Positions 9,730-20,019 of a stretch of DNA of 64,000 bases are shown piece by piece; the stretch's first letter is position 1, and each line of letters starts with the position of its first letter. The stretch comes from Pomphorhynchus laevis (taxonomy: Eukaryota > Acanthocephala > Palaeacanthocephala > Echinorhynchida > Pomphorhynchidae). A program made the translations under genes and the position numbers. Under the pieces are notes generated by a model that was not told where the DNA came from, ran no database searches, and saw only the letters and a program-made list of their open reading frames with translations. The DNA lies in contig WNNJ02000063.1 of assembly GCA_012934845.2 (NCBI GenBank), positions 1-64,000 of the forward strand. The letters are read 5' to 3'.

Positions 9730-10962
9730 ATGCGATTGATCGTAAGAAGAAAGGTATTAATTTCAATTGTTATATGTTTCGTATGTGCTGTTGTAATTTA
9801 TATTTTATCAAAAGCAGCAAATCAACAAAATAATAACGACATGTTAACGAATATTTCAAAATCCCAAGTTCCGGATATATTGACACCCAACGTAAATCAA
9901 TTGCCCATACTAATTCTCACACACAATCGAGTGAACGCACTCCAGTCATTGCTGTTATCCCTGCGATCTTTAATCAATGATTTTCATAAAAATATCGATC
10001 TAAGTGTCCAATTTCCAGTAGTTGTCAGTATCGACAGTACCGATCGGGCGACCATAGATATTTCACGACGGCTTGCAGATCATGTAATAATAGCTCCTGC
10101 GAACAAAGAGATATACGGTGCGTCCAACTTAAATGTACGCCAGCGTTATCGTCAAATCGCCTCACATTATAAGTTTGCATTCAACAGCATATTCAATCTT
10201 AATGAAACAAATTTTAATGACATTATTGTTCTGGAGGATGACCTTGAATTAGCTCCTGATTTTCTAGTATATTTTTACAAATTACGAACACTGTTACACA
10301 TGGATAAATCAATCTTAACGATTTCCGCGTGGAATGATAATGGTCTTTCCGAATTAGTATCAAGTACACATTCTAAGCAACTTCTACACAGAACAGATTT
10401 CTTTCCTGGACTAGGATGGATATTAACTAAAGATCTATGGGATGAATTAAGTATAAAATGGCCTGATATTTACTGGGACGATTGGCTAAGAAATCCAACA
10501 CAGATGAAATCTAGGGCATGTATTAGACCAGAAGTATCTAGAGTATCAATGTCAAGATGGGCCAAGCGTGGCGCTAGCAATGGACTGTATTTTGATTATA
10601 TAGGCCGAATAGTTCATTCGATGTGTTTAGCAACAGAATGGTTACAATTAAATTTAAGAGATTTGGAGATACTCGTAAAGGACAAGTATGATATTATATT
10701 TGATCAAAAGTTGAGTGCATGCAGATCAAAAGGCAACTCGGAAATTTATTTAAATGACGATATCAAGACGAACAAATTTATATGGTCTCCTAATGAACCG
10801 TGTGAAATAATAACATGCAACACTGCCGCAGAAACTGTTGAAATCTTAAAATCATACAATTTAATGTCTGATATATTTTCTTCGTTCTATCGAACTGTTT
10901 ATAGAGGATATGTGCAAGTTGTCAAAAATGATAAACGAATTTTTATTAAAACCGCTACGTAG
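9730..10962 (+). CDS. GT13 family N-acetylglucosaminyltransferase, MGAT1-like
   Basis: A 410-residue type II Golgi membrane enzyme by family. MGAT1 transfers GlcNAc from UDP-GlcNAc to the alpha-1,3 arm of Man5GlcNAc2, opening complex N-glycan synthesis. Residues 9-27 form a signal-anchor helix after a basic MRLIVRRK start, followed by a short Asn-rich stem. The catalytic domain begins near LPILILTHNR (58-67). The metal/nucleotide motif is VLEDDLELAPDF (167-178), followed by ISAWNDNG (198-205), RTDFFPGLGW (221-230), WDDW (249-252, containing the presumed catalytic Asp), RACIRPEVSR (262-271) and YRGYV (391-395). WDDW and RACIRPE favour MGAT1 over POMGNT1. The Cys residues that, from memory of rabbit GnT I, form the first disulfide are both replaced (THNR, SIDSTD), consistent with paired loss. 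The coding frame is uninterrupted, and the single-exon coding region is also known for vertebrate MGAT1. This is the only intact copy; a broken duplicate lies in the right arm. Confidence 0.88.
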   Translation: MRLIVRRKVLISIVICFVCAVVIYILSKAANQQNNNDMLTNISKSQVPDILTPNVNQLPILILTHNRVNALQSLLLSLRSLINDFHKNIDLSVQFPVVVSIDSTDRATIDISRRLADHVIIAPANKEIYGASNLNVRQRYRQIASHYKFAFNSIFNLNETNFNDIIVLEDDLELAPDFLVYFYKLRTLLHMDKSILTISAWNDNGLSELVSSTHSKQLLHRTDFFPGLGWILTKDLWDELSIKWPDIYWDDWLRNPTQMKSRACIRPEVSRVSMSRWAKRGASNGLYFDYIGRIVHSMCLATEWLQLNLRDLEILVKDKYDIIFDQKLSACRSKGNSEIYLNDDIKTNKFIWSPNEPCEIITCNTAAETVEILKSYNLMSDIFSSFYRTVYRGYVQVVKNDKRIFIKTAT

Positions 10963-11570
10963 AAGAATTTACGAAAATACGTATCTGTCCGTAAAGATGT
11001 AATTTCATTCTTTTTCTTATGAAAATGATTCAAATGTGAAATATAAGTTCTGAAGCTATTGTAAACCATGTAATGTTTTACGTTGGCATATTTGTTCTCA
11101 AGCTAATATGTTTGACTAATATGTTTGGTTTCAACATTTTTCAGGTAATTATATAAATAAGGATATATTTCTTAAATGATGGCTATTATATATGATATTA
11201 ATTTATTGATATGGAAACTTTAAATCTAAGTTATGCTCCTGATCAAGTATGCAAGGGGCATACACATTTTTAAAAATATAATTTATTTTGATTTTATAAT
11301 TTATTTTAATGTTTATTGTCCAATAATAATCATCTTTGTTTGCTTATAAATAACGACTTTGATATATTCCATGTAAAATCAAATCAAGTATACGCGATTC
11401 TGTTTTATTCAAGATTTTTCAAGATTATTTTCGTTTAATAAAATAATTTGATCGTTTTTGTTTTTATCTACTTATTTTATAATTTAATTCATCAAATTTT
11501 ATTGTTTATAATTTTTTACAAAAAGGCGATTTTTGTTTAACTATAAACTGGTTTGCCAGGATATCTAGAC
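10963..11570. other. 3' flank of the GT13 gene
   Basis: AT-rich sequence without a gene. Positions of about 11,090-11,553 correspond to the 466-bp segment that is present once here but twice in the right arm around the LINE A insertion. This arm therefore shows the empty-site state. AATAAA occurs near 11,437, rather far from the stop codon to be the poly(A) signal. Confidence 0.6.
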
Positions 11571-14236
11571 ACATTTAAATATGCCTATATACCTCCTTCA
11601 TAGTAACCTCATAGTGGAACATCTATTTGTGTTCCATTATATAGAGTTAAAAAATATAAAAAAATAGAGTTAAAAAGATTAAAAAATATATGTATATAAA
11701 TGAACAATTAGAAATATTATAACAACTTTTAAGTGATAATAAGCTAAAAGATCTTTATGTAAATATAAGAAGTTTTTATAAAGATATCATATGTTCAATA
11801 AATCAAAGATTAATTAACGACTATGATAGGCAAAGTTGTATAATAGACAGTTATTGTAATACAAAATACTATAATCCTACAATAAATGTAAATAATAACA
11901 ATAGAAAATATACATTAACCATAAACTTTATTAATAAATGTATAGATAACATAAATATAGCCGGACTTTTAAATAATTCTAAAAGTAAAGAAATAATAGG
12001 GTCAGATTTAAGTAAATATATTCCTAAAATAAGGTATAAACTCATACCACCATTAGGACGAAAAATTTGTAATTATAATAAAGAATTAAAATCAATATGT
12101 AACGATAATATTAGAGACATAATGGAAACAGAATGCAATTGTAAAAGTCTTAGTTTTGATAAAATAAATGAACATATATGTACCCATAATCTAGAATTAA
12201 TCGAAAACAATGAATTAAAAAAGCTGCTATCAAAAGGGTATAAATATAGATTAAATAATAACAACGACAAAAATAAAATTTACAATTCGTTATATAATAA
12301 TTTAAATGCTTACTTTGGCAAGATGATTAATAATGAAAGCTCGAATATATCTAAGATCAACATTTGAAAAGATTATATATTTGATGAAATTAAAAATAAA
12401 ATGAAAATAACAAGTAATTACAAAAGGAAAGATCAAATTAATAGGCATATGTATAAAGAACTTACTAAATTAAAGGATAACTACATAATAACAACTATTG
12501 ATAATGCTAGTAATAACTTTGTTTTCATATTCAAAAAGCTTTATTGTGATATACTAATGAAAGAGGTTAATTCTAATGATTTGAATGTAAATACAACATA
12601 TGAACGTAGTGAGTTAAGTTTAGAAACAATTATTACAAGTCACTGTTCTAAATTGGAAAAAAGTATATTAAGGTTGAATCAGATAATAAAACTATACCTA
12701 TATTATATTGGAATCCAAAATTACATAAAAATCCAATAAAACCTAGGTTCATATGTAGTGCGTTTAAATGTACATTAAAACCACTTTCTGTCTATATGAA
12801 TAAAATACTTAAAGCAATTAAAGCACACTTTAAAAAATATTGCAAGGTAATCGAAATTAATACTGGTATAAAACACTATTTCAGTATTAATTCTACAACA
12901 GAATTTTTAGAACAGACAAAAGGAATAAATTTTCAAAATATAAATACATACGATTTTAGTACGCTTTATACAAATCTAGATTTAGTAGATATTAAAGAAG
13001 CGTTAGTAAAATTAATTAATCTTATATTCGGTAAAAGATACATATATATGTTATAGTAATTATAACGCCTATCTAAACACTATTTCAGTATTAATTCTAA
13101 GATCGTATTTATAATACGATCATTAAAAGATCGTATTTATAATAAAGAATTTTTAGAACAGACAAAAGGAATAAATTTATCTAGAAAGTCTTATTCTTAA
13201 CAAAACCAATATTAATGATAAAGAAGGTGTATATCTAGATATGAACATTAAATTAACATTAACTAAAACTACTATTAATTTATATCGTAGAGATGACATA
13301 TTTAAATTTACAAGAAACATATTTTTGCATGAGCATTCATGCATACCATATAATATAAAATATAATGCATTAAATAATGAAATTTTAAGAATTGCAACAA
13401 TATGTAATGATATTGGCTTTCTTCAAAATCATTTAAATAATTTAATAGATACATATTTTAAATTAGGTTACTATAAAAATAATATCAAGCAGAAAATAGT
13501 AAAATATATAAATCAACACAATAATATAAAGAATAAATTTAAACTCTTAAGTGGCAAATTTTTATGGATGAATAATAAATAAAATACTTTGTATTAGAAT
13601 AAGATACTAGATAGTTTTATCAGAGGAAATACATCATTTGCATGTATTTGGCTCCGCTGCTATGTTGGGTAGAGGAGTTAGGGGCCGAAACCTGATAGCA
13701 CAGCAGTTCCTCCTGATGACCTCTAATCTTTATTCGAATACATAATTTTATTATAATTATTTAATTCAATTTATACTTTGAAATGGTTAAATCTGGGTTA
13801 TAAACGAAATCAAACAGAAAAACGGTATTTTTAAAATCTACATATTTGTAAATTTTTATATTTTTATCTAAACTTAAATACCGTGTCTAGTTATTGCTAG
13901 ACTCGAATACCCTTGCTCATTGGTTTTGTTAAGTATTTCAATTCAAAAATTTTTCTTCATGATGACCTCTAATCTTTATTCTTATACATCGTCAGCTAAT
14001 TATTAGTCAACTCATAGCAAACTTACTATTATTTAAAATCTTTATTTTATAAATGAATTATAATTTTTTAAATGACTTTTATTTTAAATTTCAATTTTGT
14101 TATTTTAACTTGATTTAAATTATAAAAATCTAAAAACAATTATTAATTTTATTTTTTAATTATTAAATTTTGATTTAGCATTATTATGTTTTGTTTATTT
14201 TATAATTATATTAAATACGTATACTCAGTTAGCTGA
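11571..14236 (+). mobile_element. Penelope-like element, left arm, internally deleted
   Basis: Plus-strand frames show the N-terminal helical region (ICTHNLELIENNELKKLLSKG), the pre-RT block ending in NNFVFI, RT blocks (PKLHK region, DFSTLYTNLDLVDI) and the C-terminal block from LDMNIKLTLTKTTINLYRRD to KFKLLSGKFLWMNNK. The palm blocks seen in the 43.7-kb copy (GVPMGGN and FRYINDI) are missing: a rearrangement at about 13,060-13,175 replaces them. A non-coding 3' region (13,583-14,236) with the structured terminal module ends at CAGTTAGCTGATTT and carries a foreign insertion of about 220 bp. The 5' end is truncated relative to the 43.7-kb copy. It is inactive. Confidence 0.8.
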
Positions 14237-15000
14237 TTTAATTATTACCTTCTTCCACAGAGACAAATTCGTTTTTTTGTTAAAATTTTGGGTTCCAAAT
14301 TGTTCATTCTTCCAACATGATAAAATCAAATTAAAAAAATGACAAACATGGCGCTACATGATAATGACACATTATCATGATATTCATGTGCTATTGAACA
14401 AACGCGCTCTCAGATAAGAGAGCACTTTCGTTCAATGATAAAGAAGTTGAATCTATAGACAAAGCTTTAAGCTAACAATTGTTACCTGCTTTCGTTGGTC
14501 GAAGTCTCAAAATGGTGGTTTTTAAATTTGCCTTCTCCACTGAGTATGAACTGTATGCGTATAAACGATTCTTTATGCATCCGTACGTTCAGTACGGGTG
14601 CATAGACAATAATTCGGTCAGTTCTCGAAAACTGGCCGAATTGGAATTCTAACTAAAATATTACTGAAGCTCATCATTAGAAACAAGACATTCTCCAAAT
14701 AAATATGCAGACTCTCTAACGAACTCAAAGCAAAAATTTCCGTCGCATTAGCGCGGTCTGCTTCTGCATGTTTACGAATACCAAGGTCGACACGAAAATC
14801 ATCAGTAAATTTTAGACCGCAATTGCAAGTTTTAACATCTCACATTGATGGACCCATTTGCGGAAACACTTGAAATATCCTAAATTATTTTATCATAAAT
14901 TAAAAAGGAATATTTATTATTTTACGGATGTAATTAATAAAGTTAAATTAGTTTCCGCAAGTATCTGATTAAGCTGCATTATTTACATTAAATCTTCGCA
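14237..15000. other. Intergenic, R-SNARE 3' flank
   Basis: No gene recognised. A hairpin lies at about 14,610-14,642 (AATTCGGTCAGTT...AACTGGCCGAATT). On the minus strand an AATAAA at 14,918-14,913 lies 83 bases after the R-SNARE stop codon and is a plausible poly(A) signal. Confidence 0.5.
14913..14918 (-). promoter_or_regulatory. Candidate poly(A) signal of the R-SNARE gene
   Basis: AATAAA on the minus strand, 83 nt downstream of the stop codon, at a usual distance for an animal gene in AT-rich sequence. Such hexamers are frequent by chance here. Confidence 0.35.
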
Positions 15001-15558
15001 TTATAAATTGTTCGCTGAGTGATTTAATAAAGTTGAACTCGTTGATCCAGAAGGCACTTGTGCAACAACAATAGTTTCTACAGGTCTATTGTTCTTTAAA
15101 AACAGCATTACAACTACGCAAATGCATGCGAGAATTAGTAAAGGCAATCCGCATACGAGAAATGCACGCCACATTTTGTTGTATTTTTCGTTTGCCGTCT
15201 GTTCAACCTTCTCGGTCACTTTTTTAAAATTTTCAGTACTTAAATTTAATGTATTTGCTCTTGCGTTTAGTTCGGATAATTTTGTATCTCGCTCTATTAT
15301 CTTCCAGGCATTGGACTTCATTTGATCCAGAATTCGTTGAACTTTATTTTGAGCCATGGACGTTGATTTGTCGGTATTCTTCGCATTACTCGATATCTGA
15401 TTGGAATTTTTGTTAAAGTCAGTATCTCGTGGCTGTTCATTATCTGCGTACAGTACTTTCTTAAACTGTGGCATTAAGCTTGGCAAATGTTCACCAACAC
15501 TTCCATATTGATCATTTAAGTTGGGCTGGTCGTAATTGCTATTATTATCAGTAGCCAT
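15001..15558 (-). CDS. Synaptobrevin/VAMP-like R-SNARE
   Basis: A 185-residue tail-anchored vesicle SNARE by family. R-SNAREs contribute one helix to the four-helix bundle that drives vesicle fusion. Residues 1-67 are polar and rich in Asn, Asp and Ser. The SNARE motif spans about 69-128 (NKVQRILDQMKSNAW, then KIIERDTKLSELNARAN), with the ionic-layer Arg at residue 90, equivalent to Arg56 of VAMP2. The KYNKMWR juxtamembrane stretch precedes a transmembrane helix at about 133-155 (FLVCGLPLLILACICVVVML). A tail of about 30 residues follows the membrane helix, longer than the few residues of neuronal VAMPs. The first Met (MATDNN) is taken as start because the frame opens there; a second Met at residue 68 would still give the complete SNARE motif. 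The frame has no intron, unlike many animal VAMP genes, so a retrocopy is possible. It lies in the palindrome spacer with a tandem repeat upstream. Confidence 0.85.
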   Translation of the reverse strand: MATDNNSNYDQPNLNDQYGSVGEHLPSLMPQFKKVLYADNEQPRDTDFNKNSNQISSNAKNTDKSTSMAQNKVQRILDQMKSNAWKIIERDTKLSELNARANTLNLSTENFKKVTEKVEQTANEKYNKMWRAFLVCGLPLLILACICVVVMLFLKNNRPVETIVVAQVPSGSTSSTLLNHSANNL

Positions 15559-15783
15559 ATAGCAACAAACAACGCTGATAGCTATTCTAAATCGACTAAA
15601 GTATTTGCTTATAATTGAAATATGCGATATTAATTGGCGGTTTTCCTAATCTTCAATCTTATCTGGCCGATTCTAAATCGCTTCTTTTAAAATTTGACTC
15701 ATTGTAATGAAACTAAGTTACTAATTTTTGGCAAAGCTTCTAACACTAAACATTTACAAGAATTATTTAAGAAATGAACGAAT

Positions 15784-16268
15784 CTGTAATCGAAAATATA
15801 CTTCTTTCCATTTGTGTTGTTAAATTTTTTTATTCTTTACCAATCATATGCAATACGCTTATCTTATCATTAAGATAATCTTATATAATTATAATATAAT
15901 ATAATTTATAATCTATTATTAATTATAACTAGATAGTATTTATGACGTTATAATTTATCTCTTTATAATTTATATCGAGTCAATCTGTAATCGAATATAT
16001 ACCTTTTTCCATTTGCTTGTAAATATCTTTCATTCTTTACCAATCATATGCAATACGCTTTCTTATCATTAAGATAATCTTATATAATTATAATATAATA
16101 TAATTTATAATCTATTATTAATTATAACGAGATATAATTTATGACGTTATAATTTATCTCTATAATTTAAAACGAGTCAATCTGTAATCGAAAATATACC
16201 TTTTTCCATTTGCTTGTTAAATATTTTTTATTCTTTACCAATCATATGCAATACGCTTATCCTATCAT
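15784..16268. repeat. Tandem repeat of about 200 bp, 2.4 copies, upstream of the R-SNARE gene
   Basis: Starts of the shared segment (CTGTAATCG) at 15,784, 15,985 and 16,182 give periods of 201 and 197 bp. Each unit includes TCTTTACCAATCATATGCAA and an AT-rich palindromic part. The third unit is cut near 16,268 by LINE B sequence. It lies 220 bp or more upstream of the R-SNARE start, so it could be promoter duplication, which is inference. Confidence 0.8.
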
Positions 16269-16299
16269 TAAAAATATATTTTATTAAGAACCATTTTTT

Positions 16300-16540
16300 C
16301 CATTGTTTTCCATTCGGTTCATTCATCAATTGTGTAAGTGCATCAGTTTTGTCAAGATAACAGTCATCAGCTTGCTGTGGCTGTTTTTCTTGATTTTTTT
16401 CTGTTGCATTTGACCGGATTTCCATTCACTTCGTTATCTCTTCTCTTAGGTCTCTCGGGTTGCCTGCGAGAATTGTTAACAGAGTAGAGATATTGCTGTA
16501 CACCAAGCGGTTTTATTACGAAGACGAAAAAGATTGCTCG
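16300..16540 (+). mobile_element. LINE family B, short RT fragment (first of two in tandem)
   Basis: Matches LINE B RT from the segment equivalent to 53,345 up to LPARIVNRVEILLYTKRFYYEDE, then stops where a second, overlapping LINE B fragment begins. It is non-functional. Confidence 0.7.
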
Positions 16541-17580
16541 GTATATTTAGCAATTGGTGAAGTGCGTTGGTTTTGCCAAGATAAGAGTCATCTGCTTACT
16601 GTGGCTGCTTTTCTCGATTTTTACGCTGCATTTGACCATATCTCCATCCCTTTTGTTATCTTTTTCTCAGGTCCCTCGGTTGCCTGTGAGAATTGTTATC
16701 AGGCTAAATATTTTGCTTTATACCAATCGGTTCTTCATTGAATACAACATTGATCCACGTCAGTTCTACCCTATTACAGATGTGCCTCAAGGTTCCTCAC
16801 TTTCTCCTATCTTGTATCTTGTTGCATCCATTGAAGTTTACGAAAACTTTAAACGCGACCAACATCTAGTGGTATACGCCGATGATACCACATCCCTGTT
16901 CTCTGGACGCAGGTGCAATGATGCAATCTCTGACATCAGTCGTTTCTTTTTAAGATTAAAAGATCAGTTACCGACATCCAATTTTATTTTAAACTACCAT
17001 AAATAGCAGGAAGTAGTCTTTCATGGCACTCCTGCCACCAAAGAGAATCTTAAGAGACTAACACTCTCTACACTCTCCTCCATTTTGCGGCATCAGCCAC
17101 TCTCTACCTTCACAAGTCGAGTAAAATATCTGGGGTTCACCGTTACGGTTAATTGGTTGGATAAAGCTGACCTGGATATACTTAAACGTCACCTGAAGAG
17201 AGGTAGGTGGTTCTGAACCCGGCCTAGTATCTGTCATGGAATGGGAAATCTCAAGTACGCCTTTAGGTACGTCCCCCAAAGCAAATACTAAGGTTTCTCA
17301 AGCCCTTCATCTCGAGATTGCCTTATCACAGTCCGCCTCGACTGAATTCTTTGGGGGGGGGTGAGAGTTCCCGAATAATTGAGTCGGAAGGCTGCGCGAT
17401 GGTGCCGCCGTGGGCTTAGACCCATCTTAATTTGAGGCCGTTAGCGTTGTAGAGGATGATATAAAAGTCCTCGGCAAAAATAGGAAGTGCGTACGACTTG
17501 AACGCTGTTTTGTATGCCTGCTTGTTACTTTGTTATCGGTTGCATTGCTAATAAAACCTTTATTTATTTATTATTCAACT
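16541..17580 (+). mobile_element. LINE family B, 5'-truncated copy with 3' tail
   Basis: The fragment restarts at nearly the same point of the RT as the preceding fragment (GEVRWFCQDKSHLL). It then shows VRIVIRLNILLYTNRFFIEY, VPQGSSLSPILYLVASIEVY, VVYADDTTSLFSGRRC and the region equivalent to VKYLGFTVTVNW. It closes with the family 3' region (GGGGGGGTGAGAG, then AATAAAACC at about 17,550). Frames change several times; it is a dead copy. Confidence 0.8.
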
Positions 17581-18399
17581 TGGCATATCAAAAACCGTTT
17601 ACGATTTGAAATGACTTCAGAATTGCATGCTTTTCAGAAATTGAAAGGAATTCCCACGTATGCAATAATTTGGATCCAAAACATCTATGTGAAATATGTT
17701 AATATTATCAAGAGTAGAATAGAGCATATGACTGAAGACATTGAAAATCATGAAAAATTCTGAAAAATTCGTGCATTTACTCAATGCAACAAGACGAATA
17801 TACGGACATTAAAATTACTCAAACAAGAAAGTACTCTTTTCTGTTTTGTGAGGTTTGAGTATGAAGATAAGCAGTATAATAAACTACTTTGTTCACATAA
17901 TTTGACAGGTTGAGCAACCTGTCAAATTAAATTTTTGAATATTTCAATGAATTTTTTCTGTTATATAAAGTTGACTAGAACAAATGTATTGTGAATTGTA
18001 TAGACGAGAATGCGAATATGACTTAGCATTTGTGAATTGTTCAAAGGTAAAGAATACTGGTTCTACTGTAAGGCTTTAAGAGTTCATGATTTTCATAAAT
18101 TGAAAATTTTCACATATCTTATACCATTAAGCGCAGAATCAAATATATGAGATTGAGTATAATATGTTAATATTATCAAATATTAATATTTGGCACCGCT
18201 GCTATGTTAAGTCGAGGAATATTAGTCGAAATCTGATAACACCGCTGCTTAGTTATATATAGACGAGGACGCGAGTATGACTGTACGTCTCTTAGGAATT
18301 GTTGCAATGTAAAGAATGTTCATCAACCATTATGCATCAATAACAACTTGTGGGGAAGAAATATCATCAGAACTACACTAAGTATTATCAAATGTAATT
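17581..18399. other. Decayed sequence, mostly unassigned, with a hairpin and a PLE-end scrap
   Basis: A short VKYVNIIKSR-like stretch at about 17,690-17,730 may be part of a hAT transposase. A perfect 12-bp stem hairpin (ATTTGACAGGTT, loop GAGC) lies at 17,900-17,927. Positions 18,187-18,260 match the core of the PLE terminal module (TTTGGCACCGCTGCTATGTT). Otherwise nothing was recognised. Confidence 0.45.
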
Positions 18400-19270
18400 G
18401 AAATTGTAAAAATTCGACTTAATTCTAGAGTATTTGAGGCACTTTGTAAAGTATTGGATCCCGACTAATAGATTTTGACTATACTAATCTTCTTAGTCAT
18501 GTTGATGTGACGTGGCTGTCGAGGGGCAAAATGTTGATCCGACTATTCGTCTTGTGAGAAGTCAAAATATTTTCTAGCAACAAAATAATCTAAAGTTCCA
18601 AACAATCTTGTACAACAATGAATAGCAAGCAAAGTTATCTGGCAGATATTTTTCACCGTTAAACGAACTTAAATATATCTTCGCAAGAACAACTTAATAA
18701 CGCGTTCTCACTTTCAAGTAAAATGGATTGGTTTCAAAATGAAATATTATTGTGGCAAACACGGTTGGTTGAAGACGACCTGTGATGTTTTTTTAATTTC
18801 GATTAATACATGAAAGAGCATGATGTGAACCAGCACGTAGTAAACTTAGTTGAAACGCATTTGGGATCACTTAGAATTTTTTGCACGTTATTATCCAAAG
18901 AACCCATGCATGTTAATAATTGGATAATATATCCTTATGCAGCAAAATTAAATAATAACAATTTAAACATGCATTTGAAAAGGGCCTCATCGATATATCA
19001 TCCGACGAAACACTCAAATTTTAATTTCTAATATCCTTATCAAGATCTCAGTTTTGGCTTTTTATAAAAAGTGAATACCCTTTTCTTATTGAAAAGGCGA
19101 TGACAACTCTGATTTAATTTATGTACAGCATATGCTAAAGGGCTTTTTAATCTGCTATATATATTTATCAAAATACAGTACGCATATCAGGAAATAAATG
19201 CAGTTCTCGATCTTACATTAACAACATTAGATCCAAATATCCTTAATTTCATTTCAAGTAGGGGGAACAT
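18400..19270 (+). mobile_element. hAT-superfamily transposase remnant, ZBED5-like
   Basis: Plus-strand frames in order read KIRLNSRVFEALCK, VDVTWLSRGKMLIRLF, SYLADIFHR, FSLSSKMDWFQNEILLWQTR, NQHVVNLVETHLGSLRIFC, FWLFIKSEYPFLIEKAMTTL and LDLTLTTLDPNI. From memory these align in order with the ZBED5/SCAND3-type proteins: SRPLNSRLFxxLC, HTEVRWLSRGKVLxRxFEL, AYLADIFxHLNELN, LSxKIxAFxRKLxLW, FWxSVKxEYPxLxxKA and DLRLxLTxxxPNI. Stops and frame changes make it a pseudogene. No terminal inverted repeats were located. Confidence 0.72.
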
Positions 19271-19761
19271 TCACCGCATTACGAATACATAATGTTAACA
19301 GTTTGATATATTTAAATCATTTCTTAATTGTTTTGTTGTTACAGTTAATGGTTTTTTAATGGTTGTTAATGGTTTTATTTTATTAATCAGGGGCATTTTA
19401 TGTGTTCCTACATTACAATTGTTTAAAAGGTCCACTGGATTTAAATTAGGTCCACTGGATTTAAAATATGAATTTAATGGTCCGTGTGGTCAAAACGTTT
19501 GGCGACAGCTTATTTAGAATATATCACACACTATGTATACTGTTTAAGAGACTTGTAATGACAAATTTTGAGAAGTTGGCCACCCCATGACACGGGTTAG
19601 TTCATTTTGTAAAATTCGGCCGTTAAGGTGGTTCTTTTCCTTATTAATGATCTATATGACACGGGTGGTTTCACTTTGTTTGACGGTGGTTTATTCGAGG
19701 ACTTGCATTGTATTTTGGCAGTATTAAGAGCTTACAAGAAAATTTGTTTAGAGAAATTAAA
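19271..19761. other. Intergenic, no gene seen
   Basis: Unassigned sequence. A short imperfect duplication occurs around ATGACACGGG (19,587 and 19,656). No open frame of interest. Confidence 0.45.
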
Positions 19762-20019
19762 TCAGCTAACTGAGTCTACGTATTTAATATAATTATAAAC
19801 TAAACAAAACATAATAATGCTAAATCAAAATTTAATAATTAAATAATAAAATAAATAATTGTTTTATAGATTTTCTATAATTTAAATCAAGTTAAAATAA
19901 AAAATTGAAATTTAAAATAAACGTCATTTTTATAAATTGACTAATAAATAATAGACGTTGTACCAGAATAAGAATTAGAGGTTATCAGGAGGAACTGCTA
20001 TGCTATCAGGTTTCGGCAT
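19762..20019 (-). mobile_element. Solo PLE terminal module, truncated
   Basis: Reverse complement of the PLE 3' end. It begins at AATCAGCTAACTGAG and runs through the AT-rich region to TATCAGGTTTCGGC, where it joins LINE C sequence without any PLE coding part. Confidence 0.75.

Larger units (their letters stand above)
1486..14236 (+). repeat. Left arm of a giant inverted duplication
   Basis: The arm matches 43,086-26,166 read on the opposite strand. Feature pairs keep an almost constant coordinate sum: about 44,800 near the foldback elements and about 45,017 at the LINE B fragment, the 68-codon ORF and the GT13 gene. By-eye identity is about 98%. Differences from the right arm are a longer minisatellite (about 57 versus 41 units), about 220 bp in a LINE fragment that the right arm lacks, loss of the central part of the PLE coding region, and an insertion of about 220 bp in the PLE 3' region (about 13,740-13,960). 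The inner end coincides with the PLE 3' terminus. Confidence 0.92.

Noticed and set aside
9730-10962. POMGNT1 as identity of the GT13 gene
   Set aside because: WDDW, RACIRPE and RTDFFPGLGW are closer to MGAT1; POMGNT1 has WDMW and RxECIIPD at these places and an additional N-terminal domain absent here.
13600-13740. Possible hammerhead ribozyme in the PLE terminal module (CTGATGA and GAAAC both present)
   Set aside because: The order and spacing do not give the three-helix hammerhead core: GAAA lies upstream of CTGATGA, two extra bases separate it from the only candidate stem II, and there is too little room for stems III and I with a cleavage NUH.
15089-15325. 78-codon plus-strand ORF inside the R-SNARE gene
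   Set aside because: Shadow frame; the minus-strand translation has the SNARE motif and membrane helix.
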